Below are positions 27,189 to 36,481 of a stretch of DNA of 64,000 bases, piece after piece. The first letter of the stretch is position 1. Each line of letters starts with the position of its first letter. A program made the translations under genes and the position numbers. The notes below the pieces were generated by a model. The model saw nothing but the letters and a program-made list of their open reading frames with translations, did not search any database and was not told where the DNA came from. This DNA comes from Candidatus Pseudomonas phytovorans (GTDB taxonomy: Bacteria; Pseudomonadota; Gammaproteobacteria; Pseudomonadales; Pseudomonadaceae), in NCBI GenBank assembly GCA_029202525.1, contig CP119325.1, positions 2,268,001 through 2,332,000 on the forward strand. Direction: 5' to 3'.

Positions 27189-28103
27189 ATGGCCGCGAGC
27201 AGCCTGCTTTTATTGATTGACGACATCGCGACGGTGCTCGATGACGTTTCGCTAATGACCAAGGTGGCGGCGAAAAAGACCGCGGGTGTGCTGGGTGACG
27301 ACCTGGCGCTGAACGCCCAGCAGGTTACCGGTGTGCGTGCCGAGCGCGAAATCCCGGTGGTGTGGGCGGTGGCCAAGGGGTCGTTCGTCAACAAGGCAAT
27401 CCTGGTACCGGCCGCGCTGCTGATCAGTGCATTCATTCCTTGGGCGGTTACACCGTTGTTGATGGTCGGTGGTGCCTACCTGTGCTTCGAGGGCTTCGAG
27501 AAGCTGGCGCACAAGTTCTTGCACAGCAAGGATGAGGACGATGCGCAGCATAAGGCCCGAAAGGAAGCCGTGGCTGACGCCAATGTCGACCTGGTGGCGT
27601 TCGAGAACGCCAAGATCAAGGGTGCGGTACGTACCGATTTCATTCTTTCGGCAGAAATCATCGCCATCACCTTGGGTACTGTGGCCGATGCACCGCTGAC
27701 CCAACAGATCATCGTGTTGTCGGGTATCGCCATTGTCATGACCATTGGCGTTTACGGGTTGGTGGGCGGCATCGTCAAACTTGATGACCTGGGGCTGTGG
27801 ATGACCACCAAGGCATCGCGCCTGGCTCAGGTAGTCGGCAACGGCATCCTGCGTGCTGCGCCCTACATGATGAAGAGCCTGTCGGTGATCGGTACCGCGG
27901 CCATGTTCCTGGTGGGTGGCGGCATTCTGGTGCATGGCATCGCGCCCCTGCATCACGCCATCGAAGCGTTCAGCGAGGGGCGCGGTGGTGCGTTGACCGG
28001 GGCGCTGCTCAACGGCGTGGCAGGGGTGGTGGCCGGTGCCGTGGTGCTGGCGGTGGTCGCACTGGGCGGGAAACTGTGGCGGTTGGTTCGGCCGGCCAGC
28101 TAG
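27189..28103 (+). CDS. DUF808 family inner-membrane protein
   Basis: 304 aa from ATG 27189 (GGGAAG upstream); an earlier in-frame start at 27153 overlaps non-conserved leader. The N-terminus MAASSLLLLIDDIATVLDDVSLMTKVAAKKTAGVLGDDLA (first ~40 residues) is characteristic of the YedI/DUF808 family. Several hydrophobic helices follow (AILVPAALLISAFIPWAV, TQQIIVLSGIAIVMTIGVYGLVGG). Function unknown. It lies 48 nt after the efflux operon and may be read from it. Confidence 0.85.
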   Translation: MAASSLLLLIDDIATVLDDVSLMTKVAAKKTAGVLGDDLALNAQQVTGVRAEREIPVVWAVAKGSFVNKAILVPAALLISAFIPWAVTPLLMVGGAYLCFEGFEKLAHKFLHSKDEDDAQHKARKEAVADANVDLVAFENAKIKGAVRTDFILSAEIIAITLGTVADAPLTQQIIVLSGIAIVMTIGVYGLVGGIVKLDDLGLWMTTKASRLAQVVGNGILRAAPYMMKSLSVIGTAAMFLVGGGILVHGIAPLHHAIEAFSEGRGGALTGALLNGVAGVVAGAVVLAVVALGGKLWRLVRPAS

Positions 28104-28129
28104 GTTGCATGGCCGGGGCTTTGCCCCGG

Positions 28130-28211
28130 TTCGCGGGCTTGCCCGCTCCCACAGGGAATGCGCTATTCCTTGGGTTTGCGATGTACCTGTGGGAGCGGGC
28201 AAGCCCGCGAA
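28130..28211. repeat. REP inverted pair
   Basis: Arms 28130-28155 and 28186-28211 (TTCGCGGGCTTGCCCGC...CACAGG and inverse) lie between convergent genes. Short GCCGGGGC/GCCCCGG and CACCGGC/GCCGGTG hairpins lie on either side. Confidence 0.85.
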
Positions 28212-28252
28212 CACCGGCAACGCCGGTGCCATCCGGGTGCCGGCGCACAGGT

Positions 28253-30196
28253 TTACTGTTCAGCCACCGCGCCTTGCTCATGGGGTTTCCAGGCCAACAG
28301 GCCTTTGCTGAAGTCGTTGGCAGCACTCTGGTAGTAGGCAATCGCCCGACGAACCAGCGGGTTGTCACTGTCAGCACGCGTTTCCCGGCTGTTGCCCAGT
28401 GCGTCCTGGTGCACCCGCATGCCGCCGCGTGGGCTGAGGATTGCCAGGTCCTTGCCGTCGAACAGCCCCAGGTGCTGGTAGTTGCCGATCAGTACTCGTG
28501 GCGGTAGGGATTCTTCACGCAGCAGGTCGCGGCCAAAGAAGGTCGAGGTGTAGCTGAGATTGAGCAGGCCGAGCAGCGTCGGTGCAAGGTCGATCTGGCT
28601 GGCCAGTTGTGCGTCTTCGCGAGGTGCGATCAGCTTGGGTGCGTAGATCCACAGCGGAATCTGGTAATTGCTCACCGGCAGGTCTTCGACACCGGCGCTA
28701 CCGGCGGTGTGGTCGGCCACGAAGACGAACAGGGTGTTGTCGAACCACGGCTTGCCCTTGGCTTCGCGCAGGAACTGTGCGATGGCATGGTCGGTGTATT
28801 TCACTGCGCCTTCACGGCCGTCACCCGAGGGGATGTCGATTCGGCCGTCCGGGTAGGTGTAAGGGCGGTGGTTGGAGGTGGTCATCAGCTGCAGCAAGAA
28901 TGGCTGCTGCTTGGCATGGTCGGCATCAGCCAGTTTCAGGGCCTGCCGATACAGGTCTTCATCGGCCATGCCCCACGCATTTTTGAAGCTGATTTCGCTT
29001 TCATCCACGCTGCTTTGGTCAACGATGCGGTAGCCGTTGCCGCTGAAGAAGGCGTTCATGTTGTCGAAGTAGCCACGGCCACCATAGACGAACACGGGGT
29101 CATAGCCGACTGCAGCCAGTTGCTGGCCGAGGCTGGCGTAGCCGCTTTCACGGCCAATGCGTTTGACAATGGAGCGCCCCGGCGTTGGCGGGATCGACAG
29201 GGTAATGGCCTCCAGGCCACGATCGGTACGGGTGCCTGTGGCGTAGAAGTTGCTGAAATACAGGCTCTCGTGGCGCAGGGCATCCAGGTTAGGCGTGAGG
29301 TTGCGTGGGTCGCCGTTGCTGCCCATGTACTTGGCGCTGAAGCTTTCGATGGTGACCAGGATGATGTTCGGTTTGCGCGGCGTACCGCTAGCGCTGATGT
29401 GGCGGCGGATATCCTCGGGCTCGCTGGCCTGGAACCTGGCGTTGGGCTCGGCCAGTTCCTGGTGCATCTGCGCACCGGCTTCTGCCGCGTCGAGGCTGGC
29501 GTAGAACTGGGTGTAATCGAGTTCGTTGTTACGGAACGCGGCAAAGAACTGGTACGGCCCGTTACTGGCCAGTTCGCGTTGGTAGGCATTGCCGCCCTGG
29601 CCGCGGGGGAATTGTTGGTCGACCAGCAGCACGCTCAGGCCACCCAGAAGTGCCAGCACGGCAACGCCGCCAAGGCGCTGGCGCAGGTTCGCGCCCGGTG
29701 CTGCCAGCGCTTGTGCCAAGGGCTTGCGCATGACCAGGGTAAGCAGCACGGCGACGACGGCGATGCTGCCCAGCAGGGTTGGCAGGGGGTAGGACTCGCG
29801 GATGTTGTCCAGCACTTCCTTGGAATACACCAGGTAGTCGACGGCGATGAAATTGAAGCGCACCCCGAATTCATCCCAGAACAGCCACTCGGCCACCGCG
29901 ACAAACAACATCACGAACAGGCTGACCACCAGTACCCCACTCATCAGCCGGCGATGCCAGCGTGTGCGCCACAAGGAGGCCGGGCACAAGGCCAGGTACA
30001 ACCCCAGCGGCAGTGCGGCGTAGGCGAGGAAGCTCAGATCGTACAGCGCTCCACTGAAAAACAATGACAGGTAGTCGCCATTGACTTCATCCAGGTGGGT
30101 AGCCAGCAGTATCAGGCGGGTCAGCAGGAAGATGCCAAACCACAGTGAGCAGACTAAAAGAAGATATCGCCAGGGGGCGGCGAGGGAAGTGCGCAT
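28253..30196 (-). CDS. LTA synthase family / sulfatase-fold phosphotransferase, membrane-bound
   Basis: 647 aa. About five N-terminal membrane helices (residues 10-185) are followed by a periplasmic alkaline-phosphatase-fold domain. Metal and catalytic sites are visible: IILVTIESFSAKYMG (first metal ligand Glu), ATGTRTDRGLEA with the nucleophile Thr, and FVFVADHTAGS with the Asp-His metal pair. Gram-negative members transfer glycerol-phosphate or phosphoethanolamine-type groups to envelope glycans or lipids. The real acceptor here is unknown. Standalone gene with its own 247-nt upstream region. Confidence 0.85.
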   Translation of the reverse strand: MRTSLAAPWRYLLLVCSLWFGIFLLTRLILLATHLDEVNGDYLSLFFSGALYDLSFLAYAALPLGLYLALCPASLWRTRWHRRLMSGVLVVSLFVMLFVAVAEWLFWDEFGVRFNFIAVDYLVYSKEVLDNIRESYPLPTLLGSIAVVAVLLTLVMRKPLAQALAAPGANLRQRLGGVAVLALLGGLSVLLVDQQFPRGQGGNAYQRELASNGPYQFFAAFRNNELDYTQFYASLDAAEAGAQMHQELAEPNARFQASEPEDIRRHISASGTPRKPNIILVTIESFSAKYMGSNGDPRNLTPNLDALRHESLYFSNFYATGTRTDRGLEAITLSIPPTPGRSIVKRIGRESGYASLGQQLAAVGYDPVFVYGGRGYFDNMNAFFSGNGYRIVDQSSVDESEISFKNAWGMADEDLYRQALKLADADHAKQQPFLLQLMTTSNHRPYTYPDGRIDIPSGDGREGAVKYTDHAIAQFLREAKGKPWFDNTLFVFVADHTAGSAGVEDLPVSNYQIPLWIYAPKLIAPREDAQLASQIDLAPTLLGLLNLSYTSTFFGRDLLREESLPPRVLIGNYQHLGLFDGKDLAILSPRGGMRVHQDALGNSRETRADSDNPLVRRAIAYYQSAANDFSKGLLAWKPHEQGAVAEQ

Positions 30197-30398
30197 TAAG
30201 TAGGCCTGTTTTCTTTTTGGATTGATGCGAAGAAAAGCAGGCTAATTCAGCGCTTGCAAAAAAAATGTCAAAATTTTGCGATGTACTTATGAAACCTGCA
30301 GGCTCAGGCTGCAGAGGCTTGGCAGCAGGCTTGCCGGATAACCGACATGCCAGTGGAAAAACGCCAGAAAGTGTGTAGGTTATTGCTTATGATCTTGT

Positions 30399-30434
30399 AC
30401 GTAACAGCGCCGATATCTAACAGCGCTGTTACGT
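30399..30434. repeat. 12-bp perfect inverted repeat after the Tsx-like gene
   Basis: ACGTAACAGCGC (30399-30410) and GCGCTGTTACGT (30423-30434) form a 12-bp stem with a 12-nt loop, 9 nt beyond the Tsx-like stop. The unit TAACAGCGC also recurs directly inside it, and AACAGCGCTGTT (30419-30430) is itself a palindrome. There is no T-run. It may be a transcript end or an operator for the divergently placed 28253-30196 gene. Confidence 0.5.
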
Positions 30435-30443
30435 TTCAGTACA

Positions 30444-31226
30444 TCAGAAGTGCACTTTTACCAGAAGGCTCATGGTGTTCTGGTCAGTGGTAAAGGCATC
30501 GCTATCCTTGATGCCGTACTTGTTCTTCCAGTAGTCGTACTCCACACCTACGTACAACTGCTTCTCGCCCAGGTGCAGCGCCTTGCCCAGGTCATACTTG
30601 ATCTGTGGGTTGAAGTGCAGGTTGGCCTGGTAGGTGCCACGGCGGTTCTCGTCGTTGTCCACTACCCAGTCCATGAAGCCGTCGATCAGCACATCGGAAT
30701 CGCCCACCGGAATGGTGTACGACCACACCGGGGTGATCTGCCACACGTTGTCGCCAGCGCGGCTGCCGTCGGTGGTGCGGTTGTAGAAGTTCAGCTGGAA
30801 GTAGTCGAAGCCGGGGATGGCCAGGTCGAAGCCGGGGCCGATCAGGTACGACTCGGTGTCACCCTCGCCAAACTCGTAGGTCATCGCCAGCAGCACGTCC
30901 TTGATCGGGCCGAACTCCAGCTTCTGGTCGAAGATCTTGTTGAACGACAGGCGCGGGCTGATCTCGCCGTAGTAGGTGTTCGGGCCGTTACCTGCGTCTT
31001 TCTGGCCTTGGTAGAAAATCTTGTCGACAAAGATGAAGTTGTCGCCGTACTTCCAGCCGTCAGCGTGTTCGAAGGTGACCGTCTGCTGGATTGCCGGGTT
31101 TACTTTGAAGTTTTTGCCCCACAGGTAGGTCAAGCTGTTGTTCTGCCACTGCAGCAGGTCGTCGGCTTGGGTGGCGCCGCAGGCCAGCAGGCCGCCGGCG
31201 AGGATCAGGCTGTTGATGGTACGCAT
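30444..31226 (-). CDS. Tsx-like nucleoside-specific outer-membrane channel (OmpK/Tsx family), copy 1
   Basis: 260 aa from ATG 31226 (the frame stays open upstream to 31358 without a signal). A signal peptide MRTINSLILAGGLLACGATQA precedes LLQWQNNSLTYLWGKNFKVN and TVTFEHADGWKYGDNFIFVDK, which are Tsx/OmpK hallmarks. Alternating beta-strands end in the aromatic VKVHF, the usual outer-membrane barrel C-terminus. It would let nucleosides or purine-type solutes cross the outer membrane. It is a tandem paralogue of the next gene and close to the purine operon. Confidence 0.88.
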   Translation of the reverse strand: MRTINSLILAGGLLACGATQADDLLQWQNNSLTYLWGKNFKVNPAIQQTVTFEHADGWKYGDNFIFVDKIFYQGQKDAGNGPNTYYGEISPRLSFNKIFDQKLEFGPIKDVLLAMTYEFGEGDTESYLIGPGFDLAIPGFDYFQLNFYNRTTDGSRAGDNVWQITPVWSYTIPVGDSDVLIDGFMDWVVDNDENRRGTYQANLHFNPQIKYDLGKALHLGEKQLYVGVEYDYWKNKYGIKDSDAFTTDQNTMSLLVKVHF

Positions 31227-31579
31227 TGCGAGTGTCGCTCCCTTGATTGATCTGTTGTCAGCGCTCGGTGTTGGCGCTTTTTCTGTCTTGCGAGTCAGCT
31301 TTTTTCGATAGGCCACAGCTGTTTGGCAAGGGTTGAGCCAACTTTTCCGGGTTGGCACAACCTTCCTGCTCGACTACGTTCTGAACGGATGAAAAGGGTC
31401 TTTCAGGCTGGCAGCACGTTGGCCAACCGCCCGTATTCATTGACTGAGCGGTCAGTAAACGCAGGCAGAATCCGTTCTGCCCTGATCGAGGGGGCGCGCA
31501 GATTACTGGCTTGCGCGCCGCGCCTCAAGTGCTCCGTCCTGGAGCGGGGTGGTTCAAACTTGTGCGTTTGGTCAGTTTC
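31227..31579. other. 353-nt gap between Tsx-like paralogues, two hairpins
   Basis: No gene supported. It contains a hairpin GGCAGAA-TCCG-TTCTGCC (31464-31481), a second stem GGCGCGCA/TGCGCGCC (31493-31519) and a small TGACTGAGCGGTCA palindrome (31441-31454). These lie downstream of copy 2 and upstream of copy 1, so they probably end one transcript and regulate the next. Confidence 0.45.
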
Positions 31580-32365
31580 TTAGAAGTGCACTTTGATCAA
31601 GGCACTGGCGACGCTCTGGTTGCTGTCCAGGTTGCCGCGGCTGTCGATGCCGTATTTGTCCTTCCAGTAGCTGTACTCAAAGCCCACATACAGCTGCTTG
31701 GCGCCCAGGTTCAGCGCTTTGCCCAAGTCGTATTTGACCTGCGGGTTGAAGTGCAGGTTGGCGTGATAGGTGCCACGGCGTGTCTGGTCGTTGTCGGTGA
31801 CCCAGTCCATGTAACCGTCGATCAGAATGTCAGACCTGCCCACGGGGATGGTATACGACCAGCCGGGGGTGATCTGCCAGACGTTGTCACCAGGGCGGCT
31901 GCCTTCGGTGTTACGCACGTAGAAGTTGAGGGTGAAATAGTTGAAGCCAGGGATGTCCAGGTCAAAGCCGGGGCCTATCAGGTAGGCAGCGTTGTCGCCT
32001 TCGCCGCGCTCGTAGGTCATGGCCAGCAGTACGTCCTTGATCGGGCCGAAGGCGAGCTTCTTGTCGAAGATCTTGCCGAACGACAGCCGCGGGCTGAACT
32101 CGCCGTAATAGGTGGTCACGCCTTTGCTGGGGTCGGCCTTGCCGTTGTAGAAAATCTTGTCGACGAACATGAAGGTGTCGCCGTACTTCCATTTGTTGGC
32201 GTGCTCGAACGTGATGGTCTGCTGGATATCAGGGTTGACCTTGAAGTCCTTGCCATACAGGTACGTCAGGCTTTCGCCATGCCATTGCAGCCATTCGCCT
32301 GCATGCGAGGGTAGGGTGGTCAGCAGGCTGCTGCCCAACAACAGGGACGTGGTGATGCGCTTCAT
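31580..32365 (-). CDS. Tsx-like nucleoside-specific outer-membrane channel, copy 2
   Basis: 261 aa from ATG 32365. Signal peptide MKRITTSLLLGSSLLTTLPSHA, then EWLQWHGESLTYLYGKDFKVN, TITFEHANKWKYGDTFMFVDK and the C-terminal IKVHF. It is closely similar along its whole length to the neighbouring copy (for example, both share FNPQ.KYDLGKAL and PIKDVLLAMTYE). It lies 140 nt beyond the urate-type permease gene and may extend the purine operon. Two copies side by side suggest duplication followed by substrate divergence. Confidence 0.88.
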   Translation of the reverse strand: MKRITTSLLLGSSLLTTLPSHAGEWLQWHGESLTYLYGKDFKVNPDIQQTITFEHANKWKYGDTFMFVDKIFYNGKADPSKGVTTYYGEFSPRLSFGKIFDKKLAFGPIKDVLLAMTYERGEGDNAAYLIGPGFDLDIPGFNYFTLNFYVRNTEGSRPGDNVWQITPGWSYTIPVGRSDILIDGYMDWVTDNDQTRRGTYHANLHFNPQVKYDLGKALNLGAKQLYVGFEYSYWKDKYGIDSRGNLDSNQSVASALIKVHF

Positions 32366-32505
32366 GTTGTGATTCCCGGACTTATTGTTTTTGTTGGCGG
32401 TTTTTTTGGCGCGCAGGCGCCCCGGGCGACCCATTCCGGCGGGTCGACGGCGTAGCGGTTACTGCAGATGTGGGTGAGGGGCGGCAATGCGCCGCCCCTT
32501 ATGGC

Positions 32506-33861
32506 TCAGTGCTCGTGACAGACGTCGTTGTGCGCTGCGCGGTCGGCGCCACCGAGGATGTTGAACAGTACGTTCAACACCAGGGCACTGACCGTGGCCA
32601 TGGCGATACCACTGTGAGTGATGGGTTCCATCCACTGCGGCATCTGGGCAAAGAACTCCGGACGCACCACGGGGATCAACCCGAAGCCGACGCTCACCGC
32701 CACCAACAGCTGGTTGCGGCGGTCGCCGATGTCCGCCTCCTGAAGAATCTTGATCCCGGTGGCGGTGACCATGCCGAACATGGCAATGGACGCGCCGCCC
32801 AGTACCGCAGGCGGGATCGAGGCAATCAGGAAGGCCGCCTTGGGCAGCAGGCTGAGCAGAATCAACAGTGCACCGGCCACGATAGTGACAAAGCGGCAGC
32901 GCACCCCGGTCATCTGCACCAGGCCGATGTTCTGGGCGAACGAGGAGTGGGTAAAGGTGTTGAAGAAGCCGGCAATGAACGATGCACCGGCATCGCACAG
33001 CAAGCCGCGACGCAGCATCCCTGGGGTTACTTCGCGATCAGTCACCTTGCCCAGGGCCAGGAACATGCCGGTGGACTCGACGAAGATGATCACCACCACC
33101 AGGCACATGGACAGGATCGGTGCCAGGCTGAAGGTCGGCATGCCGAAGTGCAGTGGGGTGACCACTTGCAGCCACGGCGCCTCGTTCAGGCCTGTCAGGT
33201 CGACCATGCCGATTGAGCCGGCCAGGATGTAGCCCAGGCCCATGCCCACCAGTACCGACACGTTGACCCAGAAACCGCGCATGAAGCGGTTGATCAACAG
33301 AATCACGGCCAGCACCAGGCTGGCCACCAGCAGGTAGATGGGCGCACCGAAGTTTTCCGCGGCTTCCCCACCACCGGCCCAGTTGACCGCCACCGGGAAC
33401 AGTGACAGGCCAATCGAAGTGATCACCGTACCGGTGACCAGCGGCGGGAAGAAGCGCACGACCTTGGACATGAACGGCGCGATCAGCATGCCAAAGAACC
33501 CGGCAGCGATGGTCGCGCCGAAGATCCCCTGCAAGCCAACGCCGGGCATGCCGGCCATGGCCACCATGCTGCCGACGGCAGCGAAACTGGCACCCATCAT
33601 CACCGGCATGCGGATGCCCACCGGGCCGATACCGAACGACTGGATGATGGTGGCGACGCCAGCGACCAGCAGGTCGGCGTTGATCAGGAAAGCGACTTCT
33701 TCACGGGACAACCCGGCAGCCTGGCCGATGATGAGCGGCACGGCGATGGCGCCGCCGTACATCAGCAGAACGTGTTGCAGGCCAACCAGGATCAGTTGGA
33801 ACAAGGGCAAGGGTTCGCGCGGCGGCGCAACAGGGATGTACGCCTTGCGGGACTCGGACAT
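32506..33861 (-). CDS. NCS2/NAT family permease, probably urate or xanthine
   Basis: 451 aa. NAT-family landmarks: GLQHVLLMYGGAIAVPLIIG (TM1 QH motif), the TM8 acidic residue in VIIFVESTGMFLALG, and the signature NTFTHSSFAQNIGLVQMTGV near residue 315. These fit the uric-acid/xanthine branch rather than uracil. It is the last gene behind puuE-uraD-allA-puuD on the same strand, so urate (UacT/YgfU-like) is the most likely substrate. A REP-like repeat separates it from puuD. Confidence 0.87.
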   Translation of the reverse strand: MSESRKAYIPVAPPREPLPLFQLILVGLQHVLLMYGGAIAVPLIIGQAAGLSREEVAFLINADLLVAGVATIIQSFGIGPVGIRMPVMMGASFAAVGSMVAMAGMPGVGLQGIFGATIAAGFFGMLIAPFMSKVVRFFPPLVTGTVITSIGLSLFPVAVNWAGGGEAAENFGAPIYLLVASLVLAVILLINRFMRGFWVNVSVLVGMGLGYILAGSIGMVDLTGLNEAPWLQVVTPLHFGMPTFSLAPILSMCLVVVIIFVESTGMFLALGKVTDREVTPGMLRRGLLCDAGASFIAGFFNTFTHSSFAQNIGLVQMTGVRCRFVTIVAGALLILLSLLPKAAFLIASIPPAVLGGASIAMFGMVTATGIKILQEADIGDRRNQLLVAVSVGFGLIPVVRPEFFAQMPQWMEPITHSGIAMATVSALVLNVLFNILGGADRAAHNDVCHEH

Positions 33862-33973
33862 GCAGCACCTCGAGTTTTGTTTTTATTCTCGGATCCAAGC
33901 GCCGGGTATAAGGCCCGGGCGCTCGATGCTTGCTTGTTGCGTGATGCCTTGAAGCGGAGGCCGGACACGCCGG

Positions 33974-34040
33974 CCTCATCGCGGGCAAGCCCGCTCCTAC
34001 AGGGGAGGTGATCCCCCTGGGAGCGGGTTGGCTAGCGAGG
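33974..34040. repeat. degenerate REP inverted pair
   Basis: Imperfect arms 33974-34004 and 34014-34040 around TCATCGCGGGCAAGCCCGC and CTGGGAGCGGGTTGGC. It sits inside the puu operon between puuD and the permease and may lower expression of the downstream permease. Confidence 0.65.
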
Positions 34041-34045
34041 TGCTA

Positions 34046-35356
34046 TCAGTTGACCTGGGCGCCTTTGGCGATCCAGTCGCCGACGAGCTTGCGCTCTTCG
34101 GTGGTCATCTGGGTGATGTTGCCCAGCGGCATGATCTGGCTGGCAACCGCTTGCGCCTGAATGCGCGCGGCCTGGGCCTGGATCTGCTGCGGAGTGTCGA
34201 ACATCACGCCGGCAGGGGCGGCGCTGAACAGTGGGCTGGTCGGTTTCGACGAGTGGCACACGGTGCAGCGTTCCTGGATGACATTGTGGATCTTGTCAAA
34301 AGCCTCGCCGCCGACCTGAGCGGTTGCCGGAGCAGCAGGCGCTTCAGCAGGCTTGGCAGCCTCTTCGGCACGCAGCTCCGCAGCGGTCTTGCCACCTACA
34401 GCGGTAGCCGGCAGCGGCTGGTACTCGACCTTGGCTGCGGCCTGCTCAGGGCTGACTGCCATCGGTTTCGGGCCGGTGACGTAGGCCAGGCAGATCATCG
34501 CCAGAGCGCCGACGGGCAGGGTCCATGCGTACTTGTTGCTGTCGTGGCGGGTGTTGAAGTAGTGGCGGATCAGAACCGCGGCTACTGCGATACCGGCCAG
34601 GATCAGCCAGTTGTACTGGCTACCGTAGGTGCTCGGGAAATGGTTGCTGATCATGATGAACAGCACCGGCAGGGTGAAGTAGTTGTTGTGGCGCGAGCGC
34701 AGCAAGCCCTTGGCCGGCAGGCGCGGGTCAGGGGTGGTGTTGCTCTCGATGGCTGCCACCAGCTGGCGCTGGGCCGGCATGATGATGCGGAACACGTTGC
34801 CGACCATGATGGTGCCGATGATCGCGCCGGTGTGCAGGTACGCACCACGGCCGCTGAACACCTGGGCAAAGCCCCAGCAGGCGGCAATGATCAGCACGAA
34901 CAGCACACCGCCGAGCAACGCTGGCTTCTTGCCCAGGGGCGAGTCGCACAGGAAGTCGTAGATGAACCAGCCGGCAATCAGCGAGCCGATACCGATAGCC
35001 ACGCCTTCGGCACCGCTCAGGGTGCTGCCAGGGGCCAGCAGGTACAGGGCCGGGTTCCAGTAGAACACCACGCACAGCAGGGCGATACCGGACATCCAGG
35101 TGAAGTAGGCTTCCCATTTGAACCAGTGCAGGTTCTCGGGCATTTTCGGGGGTGCGAGTTTGTATTTCTCCAGGTGGTAGATACCACCGCCGTGAATCGC
35201 CCAGAGATCACCCGACAACCCATCGCGCGGGTTGCTTCGGTTCAGGTGGTTCTCCAGCCAGACGAAGTAGAACGATGCACCGATCCAGGCGACACCGGTG
35301 ATCATGTGAACCCAGCGAATGCTCAGGTTCAGCCATTCGTGAAGGTGTGCTTCCAC
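34046..35356 (-). CDS. puuD: urate oxidase PuuD (membrane cytochrome-c fusion)
   Basis: 436 aa. An N-terminal membrane domain of about eight helices (DUF989/urate oxidase N, starting LHEWLNLSIRWVHMITGVAWIG) is joined through a Pro/Ala-rich linker (about 315-345) to a C-terminal cytochrome c domain with CTVCH (Cys364, Cys367, His368). It oxidises urate to 5-hydroxyisourate and passes electrons to the respiratory chain instead of making H2O2, as described for PuuD proteins. It follows allA by 56 nt. Confidence 0.93.
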   Translation of the reverse strand: MEAHLHEWLNLSIRWVHMITGVAWIGASFYFVWLENHLNRSNPRDGLSGDLWAIHGGGIYHLEKYKLAPPKMPENLHWFKWEAYFTWMSGIALLCVVFYWNPALYLLAPGSTLSGAEGVAIGIGSLIAGWFIYDFLCDSPLGKKPALLGGVLFVLIIAACWGFAQVFSGRGAYLHTGAIIGTIMVGNVFRIIMPAQRQLVAAIESNTTPDPRLPAKGLLRSRHNNYFTLPVLFIMISNHFPSTYGSQYNWLILAGIAVAAVLIRHYFNTRHDSNKYAWTLPVGALAMICLAYVTGPKPMAVSPEQAAAKVEYQPLPATAVGGKTAAELRAEEAAKPAEAPAAPATAQVGGEAFDKIHNVIQERCTVCHSSKPTSPLFSAAPAGVMFDTPQQIQAQAARIQAQAVASQIMPLGNITQMTTEERKLVGDWIAKGAQVN

Positions 35357-35412
35357 AGTATGTACCTCTGCCGATCACCGTTCAGGTCGAAACCCGGATG
35401 ATCGACCTTCTC

Positions 35413-35916
35413 TTATTGGTGGGGATTGAGGATCAACATCTGTTCCTCGGTGAAGTAATGCTCATCGCAGTTGTTGCCAGAACCACTGCGATCAACCACC
35501 AGGAAGTCATCCCGCTTTTCGATCGTGAGCACCGGGTGGTGCCAAACGCCGCGATGGTAATTGATGCCCTGCCTGCCGTTACTGCGGAAGGCGCGGACCA
35601 AGCCTGATACAGGTGCATCGCCAACCGGCGCGACCACGATCAGAAAGGGGTTGCCGAGCAGCGGAATGAAAGCCTGGCTGCCCAGCGGATGGCGTTCCAG
35701 CATGCGTACGGTCAGCGGCATGTCCAGCGCGTCGGCGCGGAAAATGCTGATGATCGCCTTGTCTTCAGGCTCGGCGGTTTCGACCGTGGCGAGCTTGTGG
35801 AAGCGCATGGTCGAGCCGTTGTTGATCATGAAGTGGTCGCTGCCGTCGGTTTCGATCACGTCTCCGAACTGGGCGAAGGCTTCTTTGGTCAGGGGCTCGA
35901 TCATCAGGGTGCGCAT
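35413..35916 (-). CDS. allA: ureidoglycolate lyase
   Basis: 167 aa, normal length. Conserved segments: MRTLMIEPLTKEAFAQFGDVIE at the start, HPLGSQAFIPL, and the cupin metal-site region INYHRGVWHHPVL near residue 130. It cleaves ureidoglycolate to glyoxylate and urea, the glyoxylate then feeding Gcl. It sits directly after uraD (49 nt). In P. aeruginosa the allantoicase gene alc lies between uraD and allA; it is absent here. Confidence 0.94.
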   Translation of the reverse strand: MRTLMIEPLTKEAFAQFGDVIETDGSDHFMINNGSTMRFHKLATVETAEPEDKAIISIFRADALDMPLTVRMLERHPLGSQAFIPLLGNPFLIVVAPVGDAPVSGLVRAFRSNGRQGINYHRGVWHHPVLTIEKRDDFLVVDRSGSGNNCDEHYFTEEQMLILNPHQ

Positions 35917-35965
35917 GCGGGTCTCTCTTATATGTTCGTTGTACTGAAAAAGGTTCGGCTGTCGC

Positions 35966-36481
35966 TTACAACTGCAGCAGGCGGAACAGGGCGATCAGGT
36001 TGATCTGCGCCAGGGCTTCCTTGAATTCGGCATCGGCATCGTTGTGGATGCGTTTTTCAAAGGCGGCGAGGATCTGGTGCCGGTTGCTGCCCTTCACCGC
36101 CATGATGAACGGGAACTGGAACTTGGCCTTGTAGGCGTCGTTCAGCTCGGTGAAGCGGGCGAACTCTTCGGCGGTGCACTGGTGGATACCGGCGCCGGCC
36201 TGCTCGTTGGTGCTCGATTCGGTCAGTTCGCCTTGTACGGCGGCCTTGCCTGCCAAATCCGGGTGAGCATTGATCAGCGCCAGCTGGTCGGCGTGGTTGG
36301 CGCTGAGCAGGATGTCGCTCATGCGCTGGTGCAGCGCCTCGATCTCGTCCAGTTCGCCCAGCTGACCCAGGTCATAGGCTTTTTCGGCGACCCATGGCGA
36401 GTGCTCATAGATGTCGGCGAAGGCTTTGACGAAGGCGTCACGGTCCAGGGCGGAGGGCTTGAGGGTGTTGAAGGCGGTCAT
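35966..36481 (-). CDS. uraD: OHCU decarboxylase
   Basis: 171 aa. Family motifs: SALDRDAFVKAFADIYEHSPWVAEKA, the active-site His in NAHPDLAGKA (about residue 67), and FQFPFIMAVKG. It converts 2-oxo-4-hydroxy-4-carboxy-5-ureidoimidazoline to S-allantoin. Its ATG overlaps the puuE stop by one base (TGATG), so translation is coupled. Confidence 0.95.
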   Translation of the reverse strand: MTAFNTLKPSALDRDAFVKAFADIYEHSPWVAEKAYDLGQLGELDEIEALHQRMSDILLSANHADQLALINAHPDLAGKAAVQGELTESSTNEQAGAGIHQCTAEEFARFTELNDAYKAKFQFPFIMAVKGSNRHQILAAFEKRIHNDADAEFKEALAQINLIALFRLLQL

